This document shows, in pieces, positions 1 through 8,606 of a DNA stretch of 23,776 nucleotides. The DNA is from a virus. Location: positions 1 through 23,776 of the IMG/VR virus record IMGVR_UViG_3300008459_000403; one strand, given 5' to 3'. The notes under the pieces were generated by a model that ran no database searches, was not told where the DNA came from, and was given only the letters and a program-made list of their open reading frames with translations. Each line of letters begins with the position of its first letter. Positions within the stretch are counted from its first letter, which is position 1. A program made the translations under genes and the position numbers.

Positions 1-78
1 GGTTATAATGTTAGTGTAATATGTGAAACTCACTATGTACCTGCTGATAGAGTAAATATAGTTAAACAAAGATTATAA
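1..78 (+). CDS. 3' end of an unidentified phage gene (partial)
   Basis: Frame 1 is open from the first base and stops at TAA 76-78, giving the last 25 residues of a protein (ending VNIVKQRL). The stop overlaps the next start by one base (TAATG), the usual arrangement for translationally coupled phage structural genes. Its position before a gp15-like gene suggests a neck or tail-completion protein, but the fragment is too short to identify. It contains one Cys and one His, with no recognisable motif. Confidence 0.7.
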   Translation, partial: GYNVSVICETHYVPADRVNIVKQRL

Positions 79-1343
79 TGGCTAGAGGAAGAAAACCAAT
101 ACCAAAAACACAAAGAGAAATAAGTGAATCTCTACAAGAGCCGTTTGTACCTCCTGTAGGGGCTCCTGGTTTTCAATCTACTGGTAATCCAAATAATGCA
201 AATGGGGTTAATAGAGCAGAACAGACTTCTTTTAAGGATGATACTGTTAAACCTTTATCTATAGGAATTCAAGATTTAGATGAATCTGTAATGTATTATT
301 TTCAAAATGTTATTAAACCTTTTGTAATACAAAACGGAGAAAGAATAGCTGTACCTATTATCTATGGTTCACCTGAGAAATGGAAATCATTTCAAAAGGA
401 TGGATATTATAGAGATTTAAATGGAAGAATGATGGCTCCTCTTATTATGTTTAAGAAAAATAATATTGAGAAAGTTAGAAATTTAACTAATAAATTAGAT
501 GCTAATTCTCCTAATAACATTGCAGTATATGGAAAAAGATATAGTAAACAAAATGAATATAGTAAATTTAACATTTTAAATAATGTTAAAAAAGAACAAA
601 CATATTATGCTACTGTAGTTCCTGATTATTTAAATATAACTTATGACTGTGTGATATTTACTTATTATAATGATCAGTTAAATAAAATAATAGAGGCTTT
701 AGAATATGCTTCTGATGCTTATTGGGGTGATCCAGAACGTTTTAAATTTAAAGCAACTATAAGTTCATTCTCACCAACAACAGAATTATCAGATAGTCAA
801 GAACGTGTTGTAAGATGTGCTTTAAGTATAACTTTATATGGTTATATTATACCTGAAATCCCTCAAAAAGATTTAAATGCGGTAAGAAAATTCTCTAACA
901 AAAATAAATTAACTTTTACTTTAGAAACTGCTACTGGTGATTCTGAGGTATTTAATACAACAGTAGAAAGAGCATCAACACAAGGAGGTGGATTATCAAG
1001 TATAATAGATTCTCCAAATATTGTAAATAATATAACTCAAGGTGGAGGAGTGGATACAAATACTTTAATTTATTTAAATACAAATAAAGCTTTACAAGCC
1101 ACAACAGTTAGTGCCCCAAATGTAGCAACATTCCCTTCAACTTTCTTAGTAGCGCCAACAGGATTACCACCTACAAATTCAAATTCATTTTCATTTTATG
1201 TTAATGGACAATTAATAGAACCTAATGCTATAACATCATTTGTAGAAGTTAGTGGAAATAGTGTGTTAACAGTTAATACTAGTAACTTAGGATTTGTACT
1301 ACAATCAACAGATGAGGTAGTAGCAATAGGTAAATTTGCATAA
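78..1343 (+). CDS. gp15-like proximal tail sheath stabiliser / tail terminator
   Basis: 421 aa. Residues about 60-262 follow the pattern of T4 gp15, which caps the top of the tail tube and sheath and joins it to the neck. Matching features are an N-terminal helix ending in YYFQNVIKP, then an 'AVPIIYGSPEKW' strand (T4 has 'RVPITYASKEHF'), then 'YDCVIFTYYNDQLNKIIEAL' (T4 has 'YELSIFTRYEDDMFQIVEQI'), then a 'GYIIPEI' strand (T4 'NGWMYPP'). The first 55 residues are low-complexity. Residues about 330-421 form an extra C-terminal domain with an FYVNGQLIEP hairpin and a GKFA end, as in many marine T4-like phage structural proteins. T4 gp15 is only 272 aa. The start overlaps the preceding stop by one base. 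The T4 comparison is from memory, not an alignment. Confidence 0.75.
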   Translation: MARGRKPIPKTQREISESLQEPFVPPVGAPGFQSTGNPNNANGVNRAEQTSFKDDTVKPLSIGIQDLDESVMYYFQNVIKPFVIQNGERIAVPIIYGSPEKWKSFQKDGYYRDLNGRMMAPLIMFKKNNIEKVRNLTNKLDANSPNNIAVYGKRYSKQNEYSKFNILNNVKKEQTYYATVVPDYLNITYDCVIFTYYNDQLNKIIEALEYASDAYWGDPERFKFKATISSFSPTTELSDSQERVVRCALSITLYGYIIPEIPQKDLNAVRKFSNKNKLTFTLETATGDSEVFNTTVERASTQGGGLSSIIDSPNIVNNITQGGGVDTNTLIYLNTNKALQATTVSAPNVATFPSTFLVAPTGLPPTNSNSFSFYVNGQLIEPNAITSFVEVSGNSVLTVNTSNLGFVLQSTDEVVAIGKFA

Positions 1344-1345
1344 CA

Positions 1346-3337
1346 ATGAGTATAATAAGAAGAGAACAATTAGTAACACCTTTATCAGCGTCATATGCAG
1401 CTACTGCTTCTATAGCAACATCAGCTTCATATGCTGCTACAGCTTCATATGCTGAAAATGCAGGTGTAAGTATTAATACAGGTAGCTTTGTTACTACTTC
1501 TAGTTTTAACGCGTATACAGCGAGTATAAACAGCTTTACCTCTAGTATTAACATATTTACCGCCTCTTATAGTACAGGCAGTTTTACGGGCAGTTTTATT
1601 GGTAGTTTAATAGGAACAAGTAGTTGGGCTGTAAGTGCTTCTCAAGCGATATCTGCTTCTTTTTATCAAGAAACAGATCCTATATTTACAGCGGTGTCAG
1701 GAACATTTGTTACAACTTCAAGTTTTAATAATTTTACATCTTCTTATAACACTGGATCATTTACAGGATCTTTTACAGGATCATTACAAGGAACAGCAAC
1801 TACAGCCTCATTTTATCAAGAAACAGATCCTGTATTTGTAGCAAAATCAGCCTCACTTGCTACAACCGGCTCAAATATTTTTATAGGTAATCAAACTATA
1901 ACTGGTTCATTAACAATAACAAACAACATTACAGTATTAGGATCTGCTTCTATACAATATATCTCAGAATCAACTCTTAACATTGGTACAAACTTAATTA
2001 CAGTTAATACTAATACTCCAAGTGTAAGATTTGGTGGGTTAGCAGTTATAGATTCAGGCTCTTCACCTTTAACATCAGCCTCATTCTTATATGATTCTGT
2101 ACAAGATGAATTTATTTTTGTACATAAAGGAGATGGTACTAATATTACATCTTCACATTTTGTTTTAGGACCTGAAACTTATAATAGTTTAGGTAATGAG
2201 ACTTATCTAACAGCTAATAGAATACCTAAAGGTAAAGGCAATGAACATTTAAATGATAGTAATATATCAGATAATGGTAGTTTAGTTAGTATTAATAGTA
2301 ACACTAACATTACAGGTAGTTTAACAGTTACTGGTAGTTTATTTGTATCTAATAGCATTGATTCTAATAGGAGCACTTTATTAAGTGATAATAGTGTAGA
2401 TAGTCTAAATTGGGAAAATAGAGTTTTATTTGATAACGATGGTAATCAAAGTGCAGATTGGAAACAGAGATATTTATTAGATAGTGTTGAGGGTGTTAGT
2501 ATAGATTGGGATAGTAGAAAATTATATGATTCAAGTGGAAATGAAGTTTTAGGATGGAGTGACCTAAGTACAGCTCAATTTTATGGCACTGCTTCTTATG
2601 CTAACTCAGCTCAATCTGCTTCTTTTTCTACAACATCATCTTTTGCTATAACATCATCCTTTGTTCAATTAGCTCAATCTGCTAGCCTAGTTAATGTTAT
2701 TAGAGGAGTTGTACCTGCTAGTAGTAGATCATATGTTCCATTTGTAGAAAATTACTCACCAGGACCAGGAACATATGAACAACTTTATACAAACAGTGGA
2801 GCAGTTTATTTATCAGGTTCAATATTATACGCTAATAATATTAATTCTTCATTTACTGGTTCATTATTAGGAACAGCATCTTTTGCCACCACAGCCTCAT
2901 ATATCAATCCTACTTTTATATCCGCTTCAGCTGCAGCTAGTGGATTTGGTTCTGGAGGTGGTGGTGGAGTAACAGTATCTACATCATCTATTGTACTAAC
3001 ATTAGATGGATTAGGAGGAACTGTGACTACAGGATCAAAAGGATATATTCGTGTACCATTTGATTTTATAATTAATTCATGGTCAATTATAGCAGTACCA
3101 GCAGGTACTATAACATTTGATGTTTGGAAAGCAAATAACACAGTACCAACTGTTGCTAATACTATATGTGGTGGAAACTTTCCATCAGCATCTTCACCAA
3201 ATACATTTACTACTAGTTCAAATATTACTAGTTGGACATCAGGTGGATTAGCTGGTGATATAATAGGATGGAATCTAGCTTCTGCTTCAAATGCTTCATT
3301 TGTTACATTTCAATTAAATACAACAAGAACTTTATAA
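1346..3337 (+). CDS. tail fibre / adhesin-like structural protein with stalk repeats
   Basis: 663 aa, very rich in Ser, Thr, Ala and Gly. Residues 1-160 and about 410-460 are stalk-like repeats of the types SASYAATASYA, GSFTGSLxGTAS and TTSSFN. The segment SFYQETDP is duplicated at 1661 and 1811. Residues 353-400 hold three tandem 16-residue units with the pattern W-x2-R-x-L-x-D-x2-G, a repeat I associate with phage fibres. The last 115 residues form a separate domain (VLTLDGLGGTV, then FDVWKANN, then ITSWTSGGLAGDIIGWN). I recognise it as a common C-terminal beta domain of phage tail proteins, probably the exposed tip. It starts 2 bases after the gp15-like stop. The role is probably host binding, but the receptor cannot be read from sequence. 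Confidence 0.65.
   Translation: MSIIRREQLVTPLSASYAATASIATSASYAATASYAENAGVSINTGSFVTTSSFNAYTASINSFTSSINIFTASYSTGSFTGSFIGSLIGTSSWAVSASQAISASFYQETDPIFTAVSGTFVTTSSFNNFTSSYNTGSFTGSFTGSLQGTATTASFYQETDPVFVAKSASLATTGSNIFIGNQTITGSLTITNNITVLGSASIQYISESTLNIGTNLITVNTNTPSVRFGGLAVIDSGSSPLTSASFLYDSVQDEFIFVHKGDGTNITSSHFVLGPETYNSLGNETYLTANRIPKGKGNEHLNDSNISDNGSLVSINSNTNITGSLTVTGSLFVSNSIDSNRSTLLSDNSVDSLNWENRVLFDNDGNQSADWKQRYLLDSVEGVSIDWDSRKLYDSSGNEVLGWSDLSTAQFYGTASYANSAQSASFSTTSSFAITSSFVQLAQSASLVNVIRGVVPASSRSYVPFVENYSPGPGTYEQLYTNSGAVYLSGSILYANNINSSFTGSLLGTASFATTASYINPTFISASAAASGFGSGGGGGVTVSTSSIVLTLDGLGGTVTTGSKGYIRVPFDFIINSWSIIAVPAGTITFDVWKANNTVPTVANTICGGNFPSASSPNTFTTSSNITSWTSGGLAGDIIGWNLASASNASFVTFQLNTTRTL
2402..2545 (+). 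repeat. three tandem 48-bp units coding W-R-L-D fibre repeats
   Basis: Three consecutive 48-bp units encode 16-residue repeats at residues 353-400. Each has a Trp at position 4, Arg at 7, Leu at 9, Asp or Tyr-Asp around 11, and Gly near 14. A fourth truncated unit (VLGWSD) follows. The units differ at the DNA level, so this is an old protein repeat rather than a recent duplication. Confidence 0.75.
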
Positions 3338-3339
3338 TT

Positions 3340-3576
3340 ATGGCTACACAAATTACAATATTAGACAAATTTAGATACGAAGATAATCTAGTTACACAAG
3401 TACAATATGATTTTGATGTTGAAATTAATGACTCAATAATTGTGAGTATATATCATTTTAGACCAAAAACAGAACTAGAAGTAGAACAAAGTATTATTAA
3501 TAGAGGTGAGTCTGAAAAAGCAAAAATTATGGCTCAAAATTTAATAGATCAAATTTTACCAAACATCAATGTATAA
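3340..3576 (+). CDS. small conserved-looking phage protein of unknown function
   Basis: 78 aa from the ATG at 3340. The frame is open further upstream (to 3268), but that part lies inside the preceding gene; the ATG directly follows its stop and has the same 'TTATGGCTA'-like context as nearby starts. The protein is acidic, with alternating strands at residues 3-45 (ITILDKF, VQYDFDVEI, IIVSIYHF) and a helix at 46-75 (ELEVEQSIINRGESEKAKIM). No catalytic motif is visible. Its place between two fibre genes suggests a virion accessory protein or fibre chaperone; this is inference only. Confidence 0.6.
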   Translation: MATQITILDKFRYEDNLVTQVQYDFDVEINDSIIVSIYHFRPKTELEVEQSIINRGESEKAKIMAQNLIDQILPNINV

Positions 3577-3583
3577 TTAAGTT

Positions 3584-5776
3584 ATGGCTAATAGGTATTG
3601 GGTTGGGGTCACAAATCAAAACTGGAATAATACAGGAAATTGGTCTGCTACATCAGGTGGTGGAAGTGGGGCTTCCTTCCCTACAGTAGCTGATGATGTT
3701 TTCTTTGATGCTAATTCAAATTTAGCAGTTAATAAAAATGTTAATATAAATGTTGCTTCTGCTTGTCGAAGAATAGATTTTAAAGTATATACTGGAGCTG
3801 TTACTATGAGTAACTCACTTACTGTAGGAGCAAATGCTGCTGGTGTCACAGGTTCAGTAGAATTAGGATCAGGAATGTCTATTGTAGGTAGTGGTACTTT
3901 GCAAACTCGTACAAATACATGGTTTCAATTTATTCCAAATGGAAAACATTGGCCTAATGCTTTAGGGTTAAATAATCAATATACTGTTGCTAATTCAAAT
4001 TTAATCATAAGTGGTAGTGATTTAGTAGTTAGTGGTACATTAACATTACATAGTAATAATACTAATGCTTCTGATTTAAATATTTACTCAGGTGGTTCAG
4101 GTGGGCCTTTTAATATAATAGTAAGTGGTTCTTTTATTGATAACTGTGATTCCAATGATGATATAATTTCATTCGGCCCTAAATTAATATTTAAAGGCCC
4201 AGGTACTTGGAGTAATCCTAATACTACTAACCATGCTCTTTTTATGCCTGTAGATATAGATACAGGACCGAGTACTTTAACTATAAGCACAGTAGCACAT
4301 GGTGGTAATTTGACATATCTTTCTGGTACTGTTAACTGTACTGGGACTTATATTACTCGTGGTGGTACAGGAACATATACATTAAGTACCAGTGGTAGTA
4401 CTAGTCCGTTAGCTACAACTTCAAGTAATAGTGGTATTAATTTTAATAATATACAATTTAGAACATTTTCTAATGGTGTTCCTGCATATTCACTACCTAA
4501 TCCTATGTGTGTTGTAGGTACATTATTAACTCGAGACACTACCGGAGCAGTATCAAATATAAATGCTTATATTTATCTTAATACGGCATCTGTATATTTA
4601 AACGGTATTTTAGATCATGGAACAAGAAGATTAGAAGGAACATCAAAACTAATATTTCAATCTCCAACAACAGGAATTTGGAGAGATACAGGATTAACAG
4701 CTGGGACAACTAATGGTCGTGTTGGTGTAGGTATGGATATAGATATAGCGTGTTCTGGAAGTTTAATTATAACTGGATCTGTAGCTTATGGAGGTTCAAA
4801 TAACCCTTCTACATTACAATACATAACTGGTAGTGTAATTACATCTGGTTCAACACTAGTTTTTGGTACAGCTGATAACACTACAATAATAAGTTGCTCT
4901 AATGTAGTATGGAATAACATGCAGATAGGTGTTACTAACCAGATAAATGGAGTGGGAGTAACTTTTAATGGTGATCATACATTTACTGGGAGTTTTATAT
5001 ACACCTCATCTTTGAATTCTAATGTTACTATTAATGGTTCAAATATTTATTTTGGAAGGAACATATCTTTTCCAACACTTACAACACAAAATATACTAGG
5101 TACAGCTACATTTGTGACTACAGGTCCAGGAACAATGTCTATGAATCCAGCTGTGACAACTGGGACTTTTAGAAATAATCTTGTATTTAATAATGGAGCT
5201 AACACTTTTGGAATATCAGGTAGTTTTAGATATCAAGGTGGAACAATAACTTATACAAGTGGTATAATAGATACTACAACATTTGCATCTAACTTAATAC
5301 TACCAGCAGCAGCAAGTTTTAATACAAATGGAATGTCATGGTATGATATAACAATATCAAATACTGCTACTCATACTTTAAACTCAGAATTAACAGTTAA
5401 TGATGCTCTAACAATACAAGGTGTGAATACAACATTTGCTGGTGCTGGAGGATTTAATGTATCTAGTTTTATAGGAACATTACCTGCTGCTAGTCGTATA
5501 ATAACTTTTGATGATACGGCTACTGATTTTATAATAAGAGATAATTTAAACTTTTCAACAACTCCTAGTATAACATATACACTTACATCAGATGATACTG
5601 TTAACAGAGCTTATCTTACTTTTCGAACATCATCTACAAGTACAACAGCTTATGTGAATCCAATCAGAATAGATAGTAGTAGAGGTAGAACAGTATTATC
5701 ACCTAGTAGTTCTTTAACAGATACTATCAACTGGTCATTAGGAAGAACACTCCCACAATCATTTATTTTAGATTAA
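3584..5776 (+). CDS. large beta-rich fibre/adhesin-like protein with YWVG N-terminal domain
   Basis: 730 aa. The N-terminus reads RYWVGVTNQNWNNTGNW, then SATSGGGSGASFPTVADDVFFD. This matches a module I know from surface-exposed and secreted proteins of Bacteroidota and from their phages (YWVGG-x-G-x-W-x3-NW...SGG...P-x3-D-V-F-FD). The rest is long, Gly/Ser/Thr/Asn-rich and made of short strands (NLIISGSDLVVSGTLTL, SGSLIITGSV, NNLVFNNG), as in parallel beta-helix proteins. There are few charged residues and no visible enzymatic motif. It follows the 78-aa gene by 7 bases and has no promoter box of its own, so it is probably co-transcribed with the genes before it. The likely role is a virion adhesin. 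The fold is inferred from composition and strand rhythm. Confidence 0.6.
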   Translation: MANRYWVGVTNQNWNNTGNWSATSGGGSGASFPTVADDVFFDANSNLAVNKNVNINVASACRRIDFKVYTGAVTMSNSLTVGANAAGVTGSVELGSGMSIVGSGTLQTRTNTWFQFIPNGKHWPNALGLNNQYTVANSNLIISGSDLVVSGTLTLHSNNTNASDLNIYSGGSGGPFNIIVSGSFIDNCDSNDDIISFGPKLIFKGPGTWSNPNTTNHALFMPVDIDTGPSTLTISTVAHGGNLTYLSGTVNCTGTYITRGGTGTYTLSTSGSTSPLATTSSNSGINFNNIQFRTFSNGVPAYSLPNPMCVVGTLLTRDTTGAVSNINAYIYLNTASVYLNGILDHGTRRLEGTSKLIFQSPTTGIWRDTGLTAGTTNGRVGVGMDIDIACSGSLIITGSVAYGGSNNPSTLQYITGSVITSGSTLVFGTADNTTIISCSNVVWNNMQIGVTNQINGVGVTFNGDHTFTGSFIYTSSLNSNVTINGSNIYFGRNISFPTLTTQNILGTATFVTTGPGTMSMNPAVTTGTFRNNLVFNNGANTFGISGSFRYQGGTITYTSGIIDTTTFASNLILPAAASFNTNGMSWYDITISNTATHTLNSELTVNDALTIQGVNTTFAGAGGFNVSSFIGTLPAASRIITFDDTATDFIIRDNLNFSTTPSITYTLTSDDTVNRAYLTFRTSSTSTTAYVNPIRIDSSRGRTVLSPSSSLTDTINWSLGRTLPQSFILD

Positions 5777-5783
5777 ATTTAAA

Positions 5784-5791
5784 TATTTATA
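5784..5791 (+). promoter_or_regulatory. late-type promoter box ATATTTATA upstream of the HAEG fibre gene
   Basis: The box lies between two genes and ends 10 bases before ATG 5802. This copy also overlaps a forward T4-type TATAAATA at 5788-5795, the only box here where both readings occur together. Confidence 0.6.
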
Positions 5792-5801
5792 AATAAAACA
5801 C

Positions 5802-8327
5802 ATGCCATTAATTTTAAGATCAGTTAAAGGTTCAAAATTATCTATCCCTGAGATGGATGGTAACCTTACATATTTAGCTTCAACTTTATCAGGTTCAGTA
5901 ATACAAGTTACAGGTTCATTAATAAATGCTTCTAATACTCCAATTACTGCTTTATCTTTTTCAGGTGATGGAAGTCAATTAATAAATGTAACAGCATCAT
6001 ATATAACATCTTCTAATGTTTATGGTCCAAATGGAGCTAATAGTATATTAAGTTCATCTTATGCTTTAAGTGCTTCTCAAGCTGTGAGTAGTTCTTTTGC
6101 TGTAAGTTCTTCATACACGGTAAGTAGTTCTTTTGCTGTAAGTTCATCTTATGCTTTAAGTGCTTCATATGTAAATCCACTTAACCAAAATGTTCAAATT
6201 ACGGGCTCATTATTAATATCAACAGGAAGTTTTATAATAAGTACAGGTTCATTAAAACAATCAACAGCAGCTTATTATGTTACTGATGTAACTACAGGAG
6301 CAGCATCTGATATTTATTTTAATCTAAAAGATCATGATATTCAATTTATAGGAGTAAATAAAACATTTAATGGTGGAGGACCTACTGCTTCATTGCCTCT
6401 TTTATCTCAAAATGTTGGTAGAACTTTTCAAATAACTAATACTTACGGAAGTCAATTACATATTAGTAAATCTGTTTCTGATGGTTTATCTAATTTAAAA
6501 GATACATCAGTGGATGTAGGAGGAGTAGATATCCCATCAGGTGAAACTTTTAGATTTACAGCTTCACCAACTACAACAGGATATTGGTATTATGAAAATT
6601 TAAATATTGTAACTTCATCTTCATATGCTTTAAGTAGTTCATTTGCAACAACAGCATCTTATGCTAATACTATTAATCCTATTCAAACTTCTAGTATACA
6701 ATTAAGTGGTTCATTAACAATAAATGGACAATTAATAGTAGGAGGAAATACTATAACAGCAGCATCAGTAGGAGGCTCAGATACTCAAATCCAGTTTAAT
6801 AGTGGAAGTGTATTTGCTGGATTAGCAAGTTTAGCTTTTATATATCAAAGTCAATCTTTACAACAAGGTAACTCAACAATTGCAAATGGTCTTTATTCAC
6901 ATGCTGAGGGACAGCAAACTGAAACATCAGGATTTTATTCTCATGCTGAAGGATATCAAACTCTAGCATCAGGATCACACTCACATGCTGAAGGTGATCG
7001 AACTCTAGCATCAGGATCATACTCACATGCTGAAGGTCGTCAAACAACTGCTAGTGGTAATGCAAGTCATGCTGAAGGTCGTCAAACTCTAGCATCAGGA
7101 CCATGGTCACATGCTGAAGGATATCAGACCATAGCATTAGGTTCATACACACACGCTAAAGGTTTCTTAACTGTAGCTTTAGGTAATTATTCACATACCG
7201 AAGGAAATCAAACTGTAGCATCAGGAGCATATTCACATGCTGAAGGATATTTAACTACAACAAGAAATCAATATTCACATGCTGAAGGAGCTGTGACATA
7301 TGCTCTTCAAGAACATTCACACGCCGAAGGTTATGGTACAAGAGCTGATGGAATAGGTGCTCATGCTGAAGGTCAATCTACATACGCTTCTGGTCAATAT
7401 TCACATACTGAGGGATATTTAACTTCAGCCTCAGGATTTGGCTCTCATGCTGAAGGTCAATTCACACATGCTTCTGGTGGTCTATCACATGCTGAGGGAA
7501 CATTCACTGAAGCTCTTGGTGAGTTTTCACATGCTGAAGGAGCTTATAATGTAGCCTTGGGAACTAATGCTCATGCTGAAGGTATTTACACAATAGCATC
7601 AGGTAATACTAGTCACGCTGAAGGTAGTGGTTCTCAAGCATTAGGAGCAAGTTCTCATGCTGAGGGTTATTTAACTATAGCATCTGGTTCTTCTTCTCAT
7701 ACTGAAGGACAAGAAACAATAGCTTCGGGTTCTTTTTCTCATGCTGAAGGATATCTAACAATAGCCTCAGGTTCATATTCACATGCCGAAGGAGTAGGTA
7801 GTAAAGCTATAGGTGAATCTTCACATGCTGAAGGAAAGAGTACTATATCATTAGGTGATTATTCTCACGCTGAAGGCCAAACTACTATCGCTTATGATCT
7901 TGGATCACATGCTGAAGGCTTAAAAACATTAGCATTAGGTCAGTTTTCACATACTGAAGGATATTTAACTACAGCCTCAGGACTTTATTCTCATGCTGAA
8001 GGTTCAGGAAGTATATCATTAGGTATGGCTTCTTACGCTGGAGGAAACCGAACTATAGCATCTGGATCTCATCAAACAGTAGTAGGTACACTTAATGCTC
8101 AAGGAGACACTACAAGTTATTTTATTGTGGGAGGAGGAAATAAAAGTACTGGGGCTAGAAAAGATGCTTTTAAAGTAACACATAGTTCATCTATTATGGT
8201 AGCTACTCAAAGTTCTGCTCCTGGATGGGTAGGGATTGAAGGTGAGATGGTACCTGCGAATAATGGAGGCAGTTATTATATTTATACTTATATAGGTGGA
8301 GCATGGAGATCAGCTTCATTATCTTAA
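5802..8327 (+). CDS. trimeric-adhesin-like tail fibre with 28 HAEG repeats
   Basis: 841 aa. The N-terminus (MPLILRSVKGSKLSIPEMDGN) is a conserved start I know from phage fibre-like proteins and may attach to the virion. Residues about 85-125 are stalk repeats (SSSFAVSSSYALSASYV), like those of the 663-aa gene. Residues 365-756 are 28 gapless 14-residue units, consensus YSHAEGxxTxASGx. They resemble the YadA/Hep_Hag head repeats of trimeric autotransporter adhesins, which form a left-handed beta-roll. The array is capped by HQTVVGTLNAQGD. A C-terminal domain of about 70 residues follows (YFIVGGGN, DAFKVTHSSSIMV, GEMVPANNGGSYYIYTY) and may be the tip. The protein is probably a trimeric receptor-binding fibre. 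A late-type box precedes the gene. Confidence 0.75.
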   Translation: MPLILRSVKGSKLSIPEMDGNLTYLASTLSGSVIQVTGSLINASNTPITALSFSGDGSQLINVTASYITSSNVYGPNGANSILSSSYALSASQAVSSSFAVSSSYTVSSSFAVSSSYALSASYVNPLNQNVQITGSLLISTGSFIISTGSLKQSTAAYYVTDVTTGAASDIYFNLKDHDIQFIGVNKTFNGGGPTASLPLLSQNVGRTFQITNTYGSQLHISKSVSDGLSNLKDTSVDVGGVDIPSGETFRFTASPTTTGYWYYENLNIVTSSSYALSSSFATTASYANTINPIQTSSIQLSGSLTINGQLIVGGNTITAASVGGSDTQIQFNSGSVFAGLASLAFIYQSQSLQQGNSTIANGLYSHAEGQQTETSGFYSHAEGYQTLASGSHSHAEGDRTLASGSYSHAEGRQTTASGNASHAEGRQTLASGPWSHAEGYQTIALGSYTHAKGFLTVALGNYSHTEGNQTVASGAYSHAEGYLTTTRNQYSHAEGAVTYALQEHSHAEGYGTRADGIGAHAEGQSTYASGQYSHTEGYLTSASGFGSHAEGQFTHASGGLSHAEGTFTEALGEFSHAEGAYNVALGTNAHAEGIYTIASGNTSHAEGSGSQALGASSHAEGYLTIASGSSSHTEGQETIASGSFSHAEGYLTIASGSYSHAEGVGSKAIGESSHAEGKSTISLGDYSHAEGQTTIAYDLGSHAEGLKTLALGQFSHTEGYLTTASGLYSHAEGSGSISLGMASYAGGNRTIASGSHQTVVGTLNAQGDTTSYFIVGGGNKSTGARKDAFKVTHSSSIMVATQSSAPGWVGIEGEMVPANNGGSYYIYTYIGGAWRSASLS
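6894..8069 (+). repeat. 28 x 42-bp in-frame repeat array (HAEG units)
   Basis: The array is 1176 bp, exactly 28 x 42, with no insertion or deletion. Each unit encodes a 14-residue turn. Histidine is present in units 1-27 and becomes Tyr in unit 28 (SYAGG). The Glu of HAEG becomes Lys in unit 7. Units 2-5 and 19-21 are most alike at the DNA level (shared 'actctagcatcagga' and 'aatagc..caggttc' stretches), which suggests recent internal duplication. It is coding sequence, not a CRISPR: there are no constant repeats with unique spacers. Confidence 0.9.
8279..8286 (+). promoter_or_regulatory. possible late-type box inside the fibre gene's 3' end
   Basis: An exact ATATTTATA occurs at 8278-8286, inside codons for YIYTY, ending 54 bases before ATG 8341. 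It is the only exact copy found inside a gene, and it lacks the A-rich sequence that follows the intergenic copies. It could drive the 79-aa gene or be chance. Confidence 0.25.
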
Positions 8328-8340
8328 TAAAAAATAAAAA

Positions 8341-8580
8341 ATGGAAACAAAAGTTTTAACACAAGAAGAAATTACTAGTTTAAAAGAAATTCAAAGTAAA
8401 AGAATTTATTTAACTGAGCAGTTTGGAGTTTTAGAAGTACAATACGAGACTCAAAAACAATCACTAACAAGTGAACTATATACTTTACTAAAACAAGAAG
8501 AACAAATAGGATCCCAATTACAAGAAAAGTATGGAAGTGGTACTATTAATTTAGATGAAGGAAAATTTATAAGTGATTAG
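8341..8580 (+). CDS. small coiled-coil phage protein, function unknown
   Basis: 79 aa. Almost all of residues 5-62 is predicted helix with heptad-like spacing of hydrophobics (ITSLKEIQSKRIYLTEQFGV, then LEVQYETQKQSLTSELYTLL). The end is YGSGTINLDEGKFISD. Proteins with this layout (a helical hairpin, then 'KYGxGxINxxxGxFI') recur in T4-like phages beside structural genes, but I know of no assigned role. It is the only gene here ending in TAG. The start follows the fibre-gene stop by 13 A-rich bases. It may be a virion or assembly protein. Confidence 0.65.
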   Translation: METKVLTQEEITSLKEIQSKRIYLTEQFGVLEVQYETQKQSLTSELYTLLKQEEQIGSQLQEKYGSGTINLDEGKFISD

Positions 8581-8598
8581 TTTTGACATATTTTAAGA

Positions 8599-8606
8599 TA
8601 TTTATA
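8599..8606 (+). promoter_or_regulatory. late-type promoter box upstream of tail sheath gene
   Basis: ATATTTATA in the 52-base gap before the sheath gene, ending 26 bases before ATG 8633. The sequence after it is almost free of G (AACAAACAAAATCAATTTAA). Confidence 0.65.

Noticed and set aside
1635-1841. Second + strand open frame inside the 663-aa fibre gene
   Set aside because: Its Leu/Gln-rich translation contains the same duplication in another frame, as expected from a shadow of the repeat.
3268-3339. Upstream extension of the 78-aa protein
   Set aside because: It would overlap the end of the fibre gene; the ATG at 3340 follows the stop directly and fits the local start pattern.
1279-4539. 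Reverse-strand open frames in the fibre genes (e.g. 1279-1554, 2806-3141, 3616-3849, 4084-4290)
   Set aside because: They lie wholly within or across + strand genes with clear protein character, have hydrophobic or low-complexity translations expected from the antisense of Ser/Thr-rich sequence, and have no promoter box.
6894-8069. CRISPR-like or satellite array
   Set aside because: The 42-bp period is a whole number of codons, the frame is open throughout, and variation follows protein constraints (HAEG, ASG).
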